From: a bacterium
Lineage (GTDB): Bacteria; Patescibacteriota; Microgenomatia; UBA1400; PJMF01
Length of the DNA: 9,577 nt
Direction of reading: 5' to 3'
Assembly: GCA_900299155.1 (NCBI GenBank)
Contig: OMIS01000067.1
Location: 1-9,577, forward strand
The notes below the pieces were generated by a model. The model was not told where the DNA came from, ran no database searches, and saw nothing but the letters and a program-made list of their open reading frames with translations. Position 1 is the stretch's first letter, and every line of letters starts with the position of its first letter. Position numbers and translations under genes: made by a program. Shown here piece after piece: positions 1 through 7,638 of the stretch.

Positions 1-43
1 AGTACAGCAAAAACATAGTATATAACTACATTTTTTTCTATAA

Positions 44-1837
44 TTACGCATTATTTTTTTCACCAAATGCTGCTCGCAGCGCATTCAAAATCACAGCTAC
101 ATCTATAACTTCTTGAGTTACTGCCCCAGCAATTGGTGGCAACTTACCTGTAACAGCGATACTCATCCCAATTAAACTTAAAGCCACACCCACATACATA
201 CTTTGTTTCGCTATAAATAATGTTCTGCGTGCAATTTTACGGGCATGTAAAACGGTAGCAAAAGTACCCCCAAGCAAAATCACGTCTGCCGCTTCAGAAG
301 CGGCGGTATGTTCATCGTGACTAAATGCGATTCCCACATCTGCTTGAGCAAGTGCTGGGGCATCATTGATTCCATCACCTACCATCGCCACCTGCTGATA
401 CTTCTTTTTGTACTGTACGATGCCTGCCTGCTTATCAGTAGGTGAAAGATCTGCTTGCACAGTAATATTTTCTGGGAGATTTGGGAGCAGTTGTAGAGTA
501 CGCTCTTTAGTATCACCCGTAAACAATGCTAGCGCCAACCCTTCATCTGTCAGTTGTTTAAGCACATCTTTTGATTCAGGTTTAATAACATCGGAAAACT
601 CAAAAAATGCAAGCGACTTTTTATTTTTTTTCAATACTATTCGCTCAGAATTATCTAATTTTTCTATAGTATATGTATCATCTGTAATCTTACCTGAAAT
701 GCCTTTCCCAATAATTTCAGAAATTGCATCAAAGTGTTGTGGTTTTACTTCACGAGAATCAGCAGCTTTGATAATTGTTTTGGCAAATGGATGCAGAGAA
801 TTTTTTTCTAATCCAGCCGCCAGTGACAGAACTTTTTTTTCAGTATACTCAGAATTTTCTATTGTTATTTTTGTTAACTCGGGCACACCAAATGTGACTG
901 TTCCTGTTTTATCAAAAATCATGGCACGAACTTGTGAAAGAATTTCTAGTGCAGAAAGCCGCTTAAATATTATTCGATCACGGGCTGCGACATTCATGCC
1001 TCCAATTAGTGCAATTGGGGTAGCTAAAATTAAAGGACAGGGTGTAGCAATTACTAAGACAGCAAGTACTCGCTCAATATCATGAGAGATAAAATATGCC
1101 ACTCCAGCAATGAGTAAACTTGCCACTGTAAACCAACCGCTCAATTTATCTGCAAGTTGGAGGAATGGCGTCTTTTCTGATTGTGCCTTTTCTACCAATT
1201 CAATAATTTTTCTGTACGTTGAGTTCTCATCTCTTACTGTTGTTTTAATCGTGATCACATTACCCATATTGATCGTTCCACTTCGCAACAGTTCACCCAG
1301 ATCTTTCTCTACTGGATATGCTTCCCCGGTGAGACTTGATTCGTCAATCAAGGCATTTTGATGCATCAGTGTACCATCCAATGGAATAACTTCACCTTTA
1401 CGAACTTTGATGGTAGTGCCAATCGGGACAGATTGAATAGGGATCGTTTCATCAGCATCTTTTCCAACCATAACTACACTGTGTGGGATACGCTCACTGA
1501 GTGCTGTTAACGAGCGCTTTGCTTGTTCTTGTGCATAATCTTCTAAAGTATTCCCGCCAGCCATCATTAAAACAATTACTCCTGCCACAAAAAAATTGCC
1601 AGTTACTAGACCAGTAATAATTGCCAGTAAGGCAATATAATCCAAAGCAAAACTTTTATTAAGCAGCGAAGTAACTGTGTCACGGACGAGCTGTAAACTA
1701 CCCAAAATAATCCCACTCAACAGCAGAGCCGTACCCACTATTTGAGGAAGGTTCGTTGCACGCAAAGCAAAACTAATTACTAATGTGGCCAGTACATATC
1801 CTGGAATAATAAAAACTGAAAATCGTTGTGTACCCAT
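44..1837 (-). CDS. Heavy-metal translocating P-type ATPase (P1B), TPC variant, no N-terminal metal-binding domain
   Basis: Membrane pump that uses ATP to move a transition metal ion, most likely outward. Visible P-type landmarks in the 597-aa protein: actuator-domain TGE at residues 170-172, phosphorylation site DKTGT with Asp309, the P1B-specific HP pair His349-Pro350 in the nucleotide-binding domain, and the hinge GDGINDAP at 487-494. Hydrophobic segments lie near 6-25, 32-51, 64-98 (two), 232-250, 256-280 and 545-590. The ion-binding motif in the sixth helix is Thr-Pro-Cys-Pro (265-268), so Thr replaces the first Cys of the usual CPC. From memory, TPC is seen in the P1B-5 group (Ni/Fe-type, Nia), but that group's C-terminal hemerythrin domain is absent here. 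The last helix carries Glu576 and Asp579 before NALR. The protein starts directly with membrane helices, so the usual HMA domain is missing. A GGAG site six bases upstream supports this start. The family is certain; the metal is not. Confidence 0.95.
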   Translation of the reverse strand: MGTQRFSVFIIPGYVLATLVISFALRATNLPQIVGTALLLSGIILGSLQLVRDTVTSLLNKSFALDYIALLAIITGLVTGNFFVAGVIVLMMAGGNTLEDYAQEQAKRSLTALSERIPHSVVMVGKDADETIPIQSVPIGTTIKVRKGEVIPLDGTLMHQNALIDESSLTGEAYPVEKDLGELLRSGTINMGNVITIKTTVRDENSTYRKIIELVEKAQSEKTPFLQLADKLSGWFTVASLLIAGVAYFISHDIERVLAVLVIATPCPLILATPIALIGGMNVAARDRIIFKRLSALEILSQVRAMIFDKTGTVTFGVPELTKITIENSEYTEKKVLSLAAGLEKNSLHPFAKTIIKAADSREVKPQHFDAISEIIGKGISGKITDDTYTIEKLDNSERIVLKKNKKSLAFFEFSDVIKPESKDVLKQLTDEGLALALFTGDTKERTLQLLPNLPENITVQADLSPTDKQAGIVQYKKKYQQVAMVGDGINDAPALAQADVGIAFSHDEHTAASEAADVILLGGTFATVLHARKIARRTLFIAKQSMYVGVALSLIGMSIAVTGKLPPIAGAVTQEVIDVAVILNALRAAFGEKNNA

Positions 1838-1843
1838 ACACTA

Positions 1844-1847
1844 CTCC
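1844..1847 (-). promoter_or_regulatory. Shine-Dalgarno site of the P-type ATPase gene
   Basis: Read on the minus strand, GGAG lies six bases before the ATG of the metal ATPase. It is the only well-spaced classical ribosome binding site ahead of the larger genes in this window. It also falls inside the first copy of the repeated ATGGAGTA motif, so a factor bound there could affect translation initiation as well as transcription. Confidence 0.6.
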
Positions 1848-1895
1848 ATCCTGATTCGCCCTTACTCCATTGAACTACAAATTAACCAAGAGTTC

Positions 1896-1901
1896 TATAA
1901 C
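1896..1901 (+). promoter_or_regulatory. Candidate -10 box for the esterase gene
   Basis: TATAAC matches five of six bases of the bacterial -10 consensus and ends 14 bases before the GTG start. TTGAAC at 1870-1875 could be a -35, but its 20-base spacer is long. A weaker alternative, GATACT at 1904-1909, would place the start codon at the transcription start. The opposite strand reads TATAGA across nearly the same bases, so the ATPase promoter could overlap face to face. Confidence 0.35.
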
Positions 1902-1915
1902 CAGATACTCCATCT

Positions 1916-2938
1916 GTGCTTTATACTAAGACTGTGAGAAAAAAAATTATTTATATAGTTGCTGGCCTGTGCATCTTGGCAGGGATACTTCTCTATAGTA
2001 CTGGTCAGTGGCGCAAAATCTATTTATTTATCCAGCATACCTACTTTTTGATGCATCTTTCAGTACCATCCACTGCAGGGAGCAGCATAGAGACTCGTTA
2101 TTTTCCTGCGGCACATCTTGGTAATAAGATGCGGACACTTCGCGTGTACTTGCCACCACACTATACTGATGATGAAAATCGTCGGTATCCAGTTTTATAT
2201 TTATTGCATGGTGATCCTGGGGATCAGGATGATTGGCTGATCAACGGACACATCCAACAGACACTAGATAGTATGATTGTAAATAAACAACTGCCACCTC
2301 TAATTGTTGTTTTTCCAGATGGACAAGGCACTACTATTTTAGATGGGCAGTATCTTGATTCAGAATCACAAAATCAATTCCTTGAGTCATATCTCACTAC
2401 AGATGTCATTGGGTACATTGATAGCACTTACAGAACCAACATTGATAGAGCCTACCGCGCGATTGGGGGCATTTCATCTGGCGGATATGGAGCTGTGAAT
2501 AGTGCGGTACACCATAGTGAATTATTTAGTGTCGTACTGAGTCAATCAGGCTACTTTGAACCATTGGGAAGTACTGGGCAAAAGCTTCTGCAAAATAACT
2601 CTGATCTCATTGCATATAACTCACCACCAAAGTTCATAGAAGCACACAGCATTGACCAACCGCTTAATGTTTATTTACAAGTAGGCCAAGGAGATACCGA
2701 GTACTACCACACGCAAACCAAGCAACTCTATGATGCTTTACAAGAGAAAAATATTCCCGCCAGTATTGATGTTGTTCCGGGAGGTCATGGCTGGGGAACA
2801 TGGAGTGTATCAATACAAAATGCACTTATGTACTTGGCTTCCAAGTGGCAGTATGCGTATGAGCCTGCACCAAAGCCATCGCCACTACCGGCAGCTGCAA
2901 AGCCGACTGGTACACCAAATACCGGGGTTGCCAAATAG
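1916..2938 (+). CDS. Membrane-anchored alpha/beta-hydrolase of the putative esterase (esterase D / feruloyl esterase-like) family
   Basis: Probable extracytoplasmic serine esterase of 340 aa. Residues 5-10 are basic and 11-30 form one hydrophobic helix, which reads as a signal anchor. The catalytic domain spans about 58-312: an oxyanion-side LLHG motif (96-99), the nucleophile elbow GISSG with Ser187 followed by GYGA, a likely acid Asp260 in GQGD, and His291 in GGHGW. This is the layout of the enterochelin/feruloyl/antigen-85-like esterase family; the substrate cannot be told. Residues 315-340 form a Pro/Ala/Lys-rich tail with no family counterpart that I know, encoded entirely antisense to the MprF-like gene. 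The annotated start is GTG at 1916; a second in-frame GTG at 1934 would keep the whole anchor and is possible. No Shine-Dalgarno site is visible. It is divergent from the metal ATPase and may share its regulation. Confidence 0.88.
   Translation: MLYTKTVRKKIIYIVAGLCILAGILLYSTGQWRKIYLFIQHTYFLMHLSVPSTAGSSIETRYFPAAHLGNKMRTLRVYLPPHYTDDENRRYPVLYLLHGDPGDQDDWLINGHIQQTLDSMIVNKQLPPLIVVFPDGQGTTILDGQYLDSESQNQFLESYLTTDVIGYIDSTYRTNIDRAYRAIGGISSGGYGAVNSAVHHSELFSVVLSQSGYFEPLGSTGQKLLQNNSDLIAYNSPPKFIEAHSIDQPLNVYLQVGQGDTEYYHTQTKQLYDALQEKNIPASIDVVPGGHGWGTWSVSIQNALMYLASKWQYAYEPAPKPSPLPAAAKPTGTPNTGVAK
2826..2938. other. 113-bp convergent coding overlap of esterase and MprF-like genes
   Basis: The esterase ends with TAG at 2936-2938 and the MprF-like gene ends with TAA at 2828-2826, so their 3' ends cover each other. 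The overlap holds esterase residues 304-340 and the last 38 residues or so of the MprF-like protein, including family-typical WQPRYL. First codon positions face each other; each gene's second position faces the other's third. Confidence 0.85.
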
Positions 2939-4481
2939 GGTTAAATTTTGCTTTGAATGTATGCAGCCCATGGAAGTTATAAAACTGCGAAAATGAATGA
3001 TAGACAAACTCTAAGGCACTGGTAACTAGTTTTTGATTACTCTTATCCTCTTTTACACCAGATAATGCGCTCAATCCCATATCAAAAAAAGCATATCCCT
3101 GGGACTGTGCCCACAACATACTTTGTACAAAAAGATAATCCATACATCCTGGCGGTGCAGTAGGCAGCTTACGCATTAAATCCACTGCCACCTGCGTATT
3201 GTTATACCCAGTCAGTAGTGTGCAGAATGCTTGAATACTTCCCATTGCATCTTTAACTACAAGTACTGTAGATGTCTCTAAATACTCTTTTGAAAACCAT
3301 CCTAAAGAAAAATACAACTCACTCCCACTGCGCTCTTCCAACCACAAAGAACTTACCCGATCTAATTCGGTCAGAGTGCTTTTATCAATTGGATGCGATA
3401 AAAACGAAACTGAGTAGCCTGCTTTTTCTAACTTATGGACAACATATCTAAACTCTTTTCCTTGATGTCCCTGCGTTGTAAAGGTATGCAAATTGACCAC
3501 TGCTTCTTGGCCAACAACCAGTGACTTATATCCTGCATTTGTATAAAACTGCAACCGCTCTGGAGTGACTTGATAGAGCGCTACCTTCCAATCATTTTTT
3601 TGACAATAACTTGCAAACTCTTCTAAAACTTCTCCCATTTCTGATATAGGACCAATTGGATCACCTAACACAAGAGCAACACCAGCTTTCATAGTGTACG
3701 CAATAACCGTATTCTTATGGAAGAAATAATGCTTGTCAGGAAGCAGCGCTAAAACATGAAGTGCCAAATACCCATGCTCCGCTATGAGTGCAGCCGCTCT
3801 CATTTTTTCTTGTGTACTGATATTAGTGTACGGTAAGACTGGTCGTAACAACAAAAATAATGTATAGCCATACCAAAGAACTCCTAACATATACAAAGTA
3901 TCTATAAAAAACTGTCCATGTCGCGTAATTGGATCTAAATTTGAATAATTAAGAAATACAAGACCTGTGATTGTATTTCTTAAACTCATAGTAAGTGAGA
4001 ATGGCGTATTGAAATGGTTATCCAAAAGATAAATGCACCCTACTCCAAATAAAATAAAAACAGAGAGAAGCCCAACTACTTGGTACGGCATCTTTCGTAA
4101 AGTAGGAGGGTCACTCGCAGCAGTAAAATACTTACGCAAAGGGAGCAGTAATACAAATAAAACTAGATGATAGAGTGCAGACTCATACTCTAATCCTTGG
4201 GTAAGTTCAGTAAGTATAGAAAGAATCAATAAAATCTGTACCAGCCACCATGCTACCCATTTTCTATTTAGAATCTGATTGGCAAGTAGTAATAACAAAA
4301 ATCCCAGCCCAACGTTGGTAACACGACTGCCATATTGAAAATCAAAACTAAGATAGTCAGAAAGCCAGTGTGCTCTATCAAAAAATGGAAGATAGAATGC
4401 AGAACTTATGTTAATACATGCAGATACACCAATCGCAACTACTATAATCCACAACAATTTTTTTTGTACATGATCGGGCAT
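2826..4481 (-). CDS. mprF: MprF-like aminoacyl-phosphatidylglycerol synthase (DUF2156) with a short membrane domain
   Basis: The family moves an amino acid, classically Lys, from aminoacyl-tRNA to phosphatidylglycerol, lowering surface charge and protecting against cationic peptides. This 551-aa protein has about six hydrophobic segments (near 8-26, 55-72, 76-95, 100-116, 133-153, 192-212) followed by a cytoplasmic tandem GNAT-like synthase domain (about 228-525). Family marks seen: DKHYFFH (249-255), LGDPIGP (272-278), ALYQVTPE (301-308), GQEAVV (324-329), DLMRKLPTAPPG (434-445), GLSALSGV (469-476) and KFNPIWQPRYL (512-522). Full MprF has about 14 helices and about 840 residues, so most of the flippase part is missing; this resembles short synthase-only members. 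The amino acid donated is unknown, and a different acyl acceptor is possible. A TATAAT box sits six bases before ATG with no Shine-Dalgarno site, so the message is probably leaderless. Its 3' end overlaps the esterase. Confidence 0.88.
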   Translation of the reverse strand: MPDHVQKKLLWIIVVAIGVSACINISSAFYLPFFDRAHWLSDYLSFDFQYGSRVTNVGLGFLLLLLANQILNRKWVAWWLVQILLILSILTELTQGLEYESALYHLVLFVLLLPLRKYFTAASDPPTLRKMPYQVVGLLSVFILFGVGCIYLLDNHFNTPFSLTMSLRNTITGLVFLNYSNLDPITRHGQFFIDTLYMLGVLWYGYTLFLLLRPVLPYTNISTQEKMRAAALIAEHGYLALHVLALLPDKHYFFHKNTVIAYTMKAGVALVLGDPIGPISEMGEVLEEFASYCQKNDWKVALYQVTPERLQFYTNAGYKSLVVGQEAVVNLHTFTTQGHQGKEFRYVVHKLEKAGYSVSFLSHPIDKSTLTELDRVSSLWLEERSGSELYFSLGWFSKEYLETSTVLVVKDAMGSIQAFCTLLTGYNNTQVAVDLMRKLPTAPPGCMDYLFVQSMLWAQSQGYAFFDMGLSALSGVKEDKSNQKLVTSALEFVYHSFSQFYNFHGLHTFKAKFNPIWQPRYLVYQSALQLPVVAMALVQAHTHTATWKPST

Positions 4482-4487
4482 ATTTTC

Positions 4488-4493
4488 ATTATA
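4488..4493 (-). promoter_or_regulatory. Leaderless promoter (-10 TATAAT) of the MprF-like gene
   Basis: On the minus strand a perfect TATAAT, within GGGTATATAATG, ends six bases before the ATG. Transcription from it would start at or within a base or two of the start codon. I see no good -35 box at 16-18 bases. Confidence 0.6.
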
Positions 4494-4544
4494 TACCCTG
4501 AGTTGTAGCGTATGGGTTTATAACTACTCAAGTTCAGAGGGATT

Positions 4545-4553
4545 TGATACACT
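4545..4553 (+). promoter_or_regulatory. Extended -10 promoter of the acyl-CoA synthetase gene, probably leaderless
   Basis: TGATACACT fits the extended -10 form (TG, one base, then TACACT, a four-of-six match). It ends six bases before the ATG, the same spacing as at the MprF-like gene on the other strand. The only purine-rich stretch, CAGAGG at 4535-4540, is too far upstream to act as a ribosome binding site. Confidence 0.45.
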
Positions 4554-4559
4554 GATGAG

Positions 4560-6650
4560 ATGAGTGTATCAGCCGTTTTTACCCCGAAATCAATTGCTAT
4601 CATCGGTGCTTCCACACAGCCTGGGAGTGTGGGCAATGATATTGTTAAAAATCTTGCGCATGGATTCACTGGCGCTATATATCCTGTAAATCCAAAGGGT
4701 GGCACGTTGTATGATTTGCTAGTATACAAAAATATTGGAGATATTAAAAAAAGTGTAGATTTAGCAATTATCTGTGTGCCAGCTGTGTTGGTAGAACAAG
4801 TGCTGAGAGAAGCAGGTAAGAAAAAAATTAAAGCTGCTGTTGTTATTAGTGCGGGCTTCAAAGAGGTTGGGCAAACTGAGCTTGAAGAAAAAATTGTTGC
4901 TATTGCTAAAAAGTATACATTTACACTTGTTGGGCCAAACTGCCTTGGTGTTATTAACGCACATCTGCAGATGAACGGATCGTTTGCACCCACAATGCCA
5001 AAACCAGGATCTATTGCATTTCTTTCTCAAAGTGGTGCGCTTGGAGTAGCTGTTCTAGATTATGCAAAGAGCATAAACATGGGTATTTCTAAGTTTTTAA
5101 GTGTTGGCAATAAAGCAGCATTGGATGAAGTAGAGTTACTAGAATATCTGGCAGCAGATCCTCAGACAAAAGTTATTTTATTGTATGTAGAACAGCTTTC
5201 TGATTTTAAAGGCATATTAAAGGTAGCGCAAAAAATCAGGCAGACACGACATCCTAAACCAATTATCGTTCTTAAATCAGGTAAGACCACACGTGGTGCT
5301 CAAGCTGCACAATCACACACAGGTGCACTGATGGGCAACGAAGCATTGTACGATGCCTTGTTTCGACAAGCAGGCATGATACAAGCTGAAACGATAGAAG
5401 AATTGTTCTTATATGCTGAATGTTTTTCATACAACCCCCTATTACGCAAAGATCGGGTGGCTGTTGTCACCAATGCTGGTGGACTGGGAGTTCTCACAAC
5501 AGACGCACTCATTAACGCAAAACTCACACTAGCTACCTTGAGTACAGAAACAGTACAGCAACTCAGTAGCTTTTTGCCAGCAGCTGCTAGCACACATAAC
5601 CCCGTAGATATTTTGGGTGATGCAGATGCAGAGCGGTACACAAAAACATTGCAAATTATTGCAAAAGATACCAATGTTGATGCACTTGTGGTGCTTTTAA
5701 CGCCTCAATCCATGACAGAAGTTGAGAAAACTGCCCAAGCTATAGTGAATGTAAAACATACTTTTACGAAACCAATCATTGTAAGTTTCTTAGGTGGCGC
5801 ACGGGTCACTAAAGGAATTGAAGTTTTGCATGAAGGTGAAATTACTGATATTCGTTTCCCAGAATTAACTGCTGTTGGACTGAGCATTTTGCATCGGTTT
5901 GGCGTATGGGAACAGAAACTCACAAAGCCTAGCATATTTAGAGATATTGACCACGCCAAAGTGCATCAGATTTTGGATACAAAGAAGGCAAAAAAAACTT
6001 GGCTACCTGAAGTGGATGTGCTTGAAATACTTGAAGCATATAACTTACCTATTGTACCTTGGGCTTTTGTAAAAAATAAAAATGAACTTACTTATGCTGT
6101 TTCTGTATGTGGCAAAAAACTAGTCTTAAAAATTGTTTCGGAAAATATTGTGCATAAAAGTGAAGCAGGTGGAGTAATTTTAAATGTCACCGATGAGACA
6201 ATCTCTACAGAGTATGAAAAATTACTGACTCATATACAAAAAAAATATCCTGATGCCAAAATAGACGGAGTGCTTGTCATGCAACAACTAGAGCAAAAAG
6301 GTATGGAACTCATTGTGGGTGGAGTGAGAGATCCGCACTTAGGAGCTCTGATTGGTTGTGGAATGGGTGGCATTTTTACAGAAACTTTTAACGATGCTAG
6401 TTTTGGACTTGCACCACTACCTTCAGCAGAAATTATGGATATGATTGAACGATTGAAGATTGCCCCTATATTGCAAGGAGCTCGTGGACAAACAGGCTTT
6501 GATATCAAAGCACTTGCAGAGACAATTGCTAGAGTTTCACAATTACTTGAGCAGTACCCAGAAATTGCAGAGCTTGATATAAACCCTGTTGTAGTTTGTG
6601 AACAGGGACAAGGCACAATACTTCTTGATGCGCGCATCCGCACTTTCTAA
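4560..6650 (+). CDS. ADP-forming acetyl/acyl-CoA synthetase, fused alpha and beta subunits
   Basis: Cytoplasmic enzyme that converts acetyl-CoA (or another acyl-CoA), ADP and phosphate to the acid, CoA and ATP, giving substrate-level ATP in fermenters. Domain order over 696 aa: N-terminal CoA-binding Rossmann domain (about 1-125; IGAS at 15-18, VNP at 43-45, GPNCLG at 125-130), succinyl-CoA-synthetase-like domains (about 150-460; SQSGA at 156-160), then an ATP-grasp domain (about 482-690; HKSEAGGV at 532-539, DPHLGALIG at 591-599, ELDINP at 671-676). His253 in QSHTGAL lies where the family's phosphorylated histidine sits. All domains and key motifs are present, at the usual length for the fused form. 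This enzyme is common in archaea and in fermentative CPR bacteria. ATG at 4560 is the only sensible start: the nearby ATG at 4555 hits a stop two codons later. A protein acetyltransferase of the Pat type is less likely because no GNAT domain follows. Confidence 0.93.
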   Translation: MSVSAVFTPKSIAIIGASTQPGSVGNDIVKNLAHGFTGAIYPVNPKGGTLYDLLVYKNIGDIKKSVDLAIICVPAVLVEQVLREAGKKKIKAAVVISAGFKEVGQTELEEKIVAIAKKYTFTLVGPNCLGVINAHLQMNGSFAPTMPKPGSIAFLSQSGALGVAVLDYAKSINMGISKFLSVGNKAALDEVELLEYLAADPQTKVILLYVEQLSDFKGILKVAQKIRQTRHPKPIIVLKSGKTTRGAQAAQSHTGALMGNEALYDALFRQAGMIQAETIEELFLYAECFSYNPLLRKDRVAVVTNAGGLGVLTTDALINAKLTLATLSTETVQQLSSFLPAAASTHNPVDILGDADAERYTKTLQIIAKDTNVDALVVLLTPQSMTEVEKTAQAIVNVKHTFTKPIIVSFLGGARVTKGIEVLHEGEITDIRFPELTAVGLSILHRFGVWEQKLTKPSIFRDIDHAKVHQILDTKKAKKTWLPEVDVLEILEAYNLPIVPWAFVKNKNELTYAVSVCGKKLVLKIVSENIVHKSEAGGVILNVTDETISTEYEKLLTHIQKKYPDAKIDGVLVMQQLEQKGMELIVGGVRDPHLGALIGCGMGGIFTETFNDASFGLAPLPSAEIMDMIERLKIAPILQGARGQTGFDIKALAETIARVSQLLEQYPEIAELDINPVVVCEQGQGTILLDARIRTF

Positions 6651-6673
6651 CACAGAACTTATGCAGGATACTG

Positions 6674-6679
6674 TATAAT
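6674..6679 (+). promoter_or_regulatory. -10 box of the ABC transporter/glycosylase operon, probably leaderless
   Basis: A perfect TATAAT, directly preceded by TG, ends eight bases before the ATG of the ABC ATPase. It lies in the 37-bp gap after the acyl-CoA synthetase stop, so the operon need not depend on read-through. No convincing -35 box or Shine-Dalgarno site is seen. Confidence 0.6.
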
Positions 6680-6687
6680 CAAGTACT

Positions 6688-7638
6688 ATGTCGGCAAATC
6701 ATGTAATCGAAGTTCAGGACCTGGTTAAACGCTATAAAGGAGCTGAGAAAAATTCAGTTGATGGAATTACTTTTTATGTAGAGGAAGGTTCTTTTTTTTC
6801 ACTGCTTGGTCCAAATGGTGCAGGTAAAACTACCACTATTTCCATACTTACAACACTACTTTCACACACAACTGGTTCAGTAAAAATTGCAGGTCACAAT
6901 GTAGAATCAGAATCCTCACAGGTACGTCAACAGATTGGCGTAATTTTTCAAAATCCAAGTCTAGATCGTAATTTAACTGCAGAAGAAAATATACGCTTCC
7001 ATGCGAATTTGTATAACCTATATCCCTTCATGCCTACTTTTAGCTTGATGGCAGATTCGTACAAAAAGAAAGTTTCTGAGTTGGCAAGTGTAGTGGGTTT
7101 AGAAAAAGATATGTTCAAGCCAGTTAAAGATTTATCAGGGGGGATGAAGCGGAAATTAGAAATAATACGTAGTTTAATGCATCAACCGCGCGTTTTATTT
7201 TTAGATGAACCTACCACTGGGTTAGATCCAGTGAGTCGTCAAAATGTTTGGAAATATTTGAAAGATATACAACAAAAAGGTGATATTACAATTTTCTTGA
7301 CAACACATTATTTAGAAGAAGCTGAAAGTTCAGATTATATCTGTATTATTGATGAAGGAACTATTGTCTCCAGAGGAACTCCTGCTGAAATTAAACAGAG
7401 TTTGATTCAAAATTATATTACGATCAATGCTGCAGATTCCAAGAAACTCGGCGCAGAACTACAAAAAAGCAAACTTGATTTTAGTGGTTCTGGTCCCTTC
7501 ATTGTAAAGCTTACTAAACATTCTGCTCAATCAGTTATTCAGATGATTCGCACTCCGCTTACTACATTAGACATTCATGCACCATCACTAGAAGATGCAT
7601 ATGTAGAAATTATCACTAAGAACCATGCAAAACATTAA
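6688..7638 (+). CDS. ABC-2 type transporter ATP-binding protein (DrrA-like)
   Basis: ATPase subunit of an exporter, working as a dimer on the inner face of the membrane with the permease encoded next. Motifs in the 316-aa protein: Walker A GPNGAGKTT (41-49), Q-loop Gln88 in IFQNP, signature LSGGM (149-153), Walker B VLFLDEP (169-175), D-loop GLD (178-180) and switch His207 in TTH. Between Q-loop and signature (about 108-128) the helical part looks several residues longer than in typical DrrA-like ATPases. The C-terminal 80 residues match the usual regulatory extension of the drug-export (DrrA/CcmA) group, ending in a SLEDAYVEI-type motif (300-308). The last 14 bases overlap the permease start. 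All catalytic residues are intact; the substrate (drug, lipid, polysaccharide or other) cannot be read from this subunit. Confidence 0.95.
   Translation: MSANHVIEVQDLVKRYKGAEKNSVDGITFYVEEGSFFSLLGPNGAGKTTTISILTTLLSHTTGSVKIAGHNVESESSQVRQQIGVIFQNPSLDRNLTAEENIRFHANLYNLYPFMPTFSLMADSYKKKVSELASVVGLEKDMFKPVKDLSGGMKRKLEIIRSLMHQPRVLFLDEPTTGLDPVSRQNVWKYLKDIQQKGDITIFLTTHYLEEAESSDYICIIDEGTIVSRGTPAEIKQSLIQNYITINAADSKKLGAELQKSKLDFSGSGPFIVKLTKHSAQSVIQMIRTPLTTLDIHAPSLEDAYVEIITKNHAKH

Larger units (their letters stand above)
1842..1913. repeat. Three direct copies of TACTCCAT in the divergent ATPase/esterase spacer
   Basis: TACTCCAT occurs at 1842-1849, 1863-1870 and 1906-1913, all in the same orientation. 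Start-to-start distances are 21 and 43 bases, close to two and four helical turns. Copies 1 and 3 also share the following C. The set fills the 78-bp spacer between a metal ATPase and an esterase, as expected of a phased operator for a regulator controlling one or both genes (inference). I cannot match it to a known metalloregulator box. Confidence 0.5.

Noticed and set aside
1..43. Possible terminator after the metal ATPase (minus strand)
   Set aside because: Only a four-pair AT-rich hairpin (16-28) followed by five T residues is visible, too weak to call.
408..1361. Plus-strand open frames opposite the metal ATPase
   Set aside because: They lie fully antisense to a gene with every P-type ATPase motif, and their translations are Ser/Cys-rich without family features, as expected of shadow frames.
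2730..2996. Plus-strand 88-codon frame overlapping the esterase 3' end
   Set aside because: It is a different frame inside two supported genes, its translation is Met/Arg/His-rich and family-less, and it has no start signal.
4442..6643. Minus-strand open frames opposite the acyl-CoA synthetase and across the 4482-4559 spacer
   Set aside because: They are antisense to a complete, motif-rich enzyme or run through the divergent promoter region, and their translations show no recognisable domain.
6792..6799. Eight-base homopolymer runs in coding sequence (also at 833-840 and 4458-4465) as phase-variation or slippage sites
   Set aside because: All frames are intact and runs of eight A or T are common in AT-rich genomes; there is no sign of length variation from one sequence.
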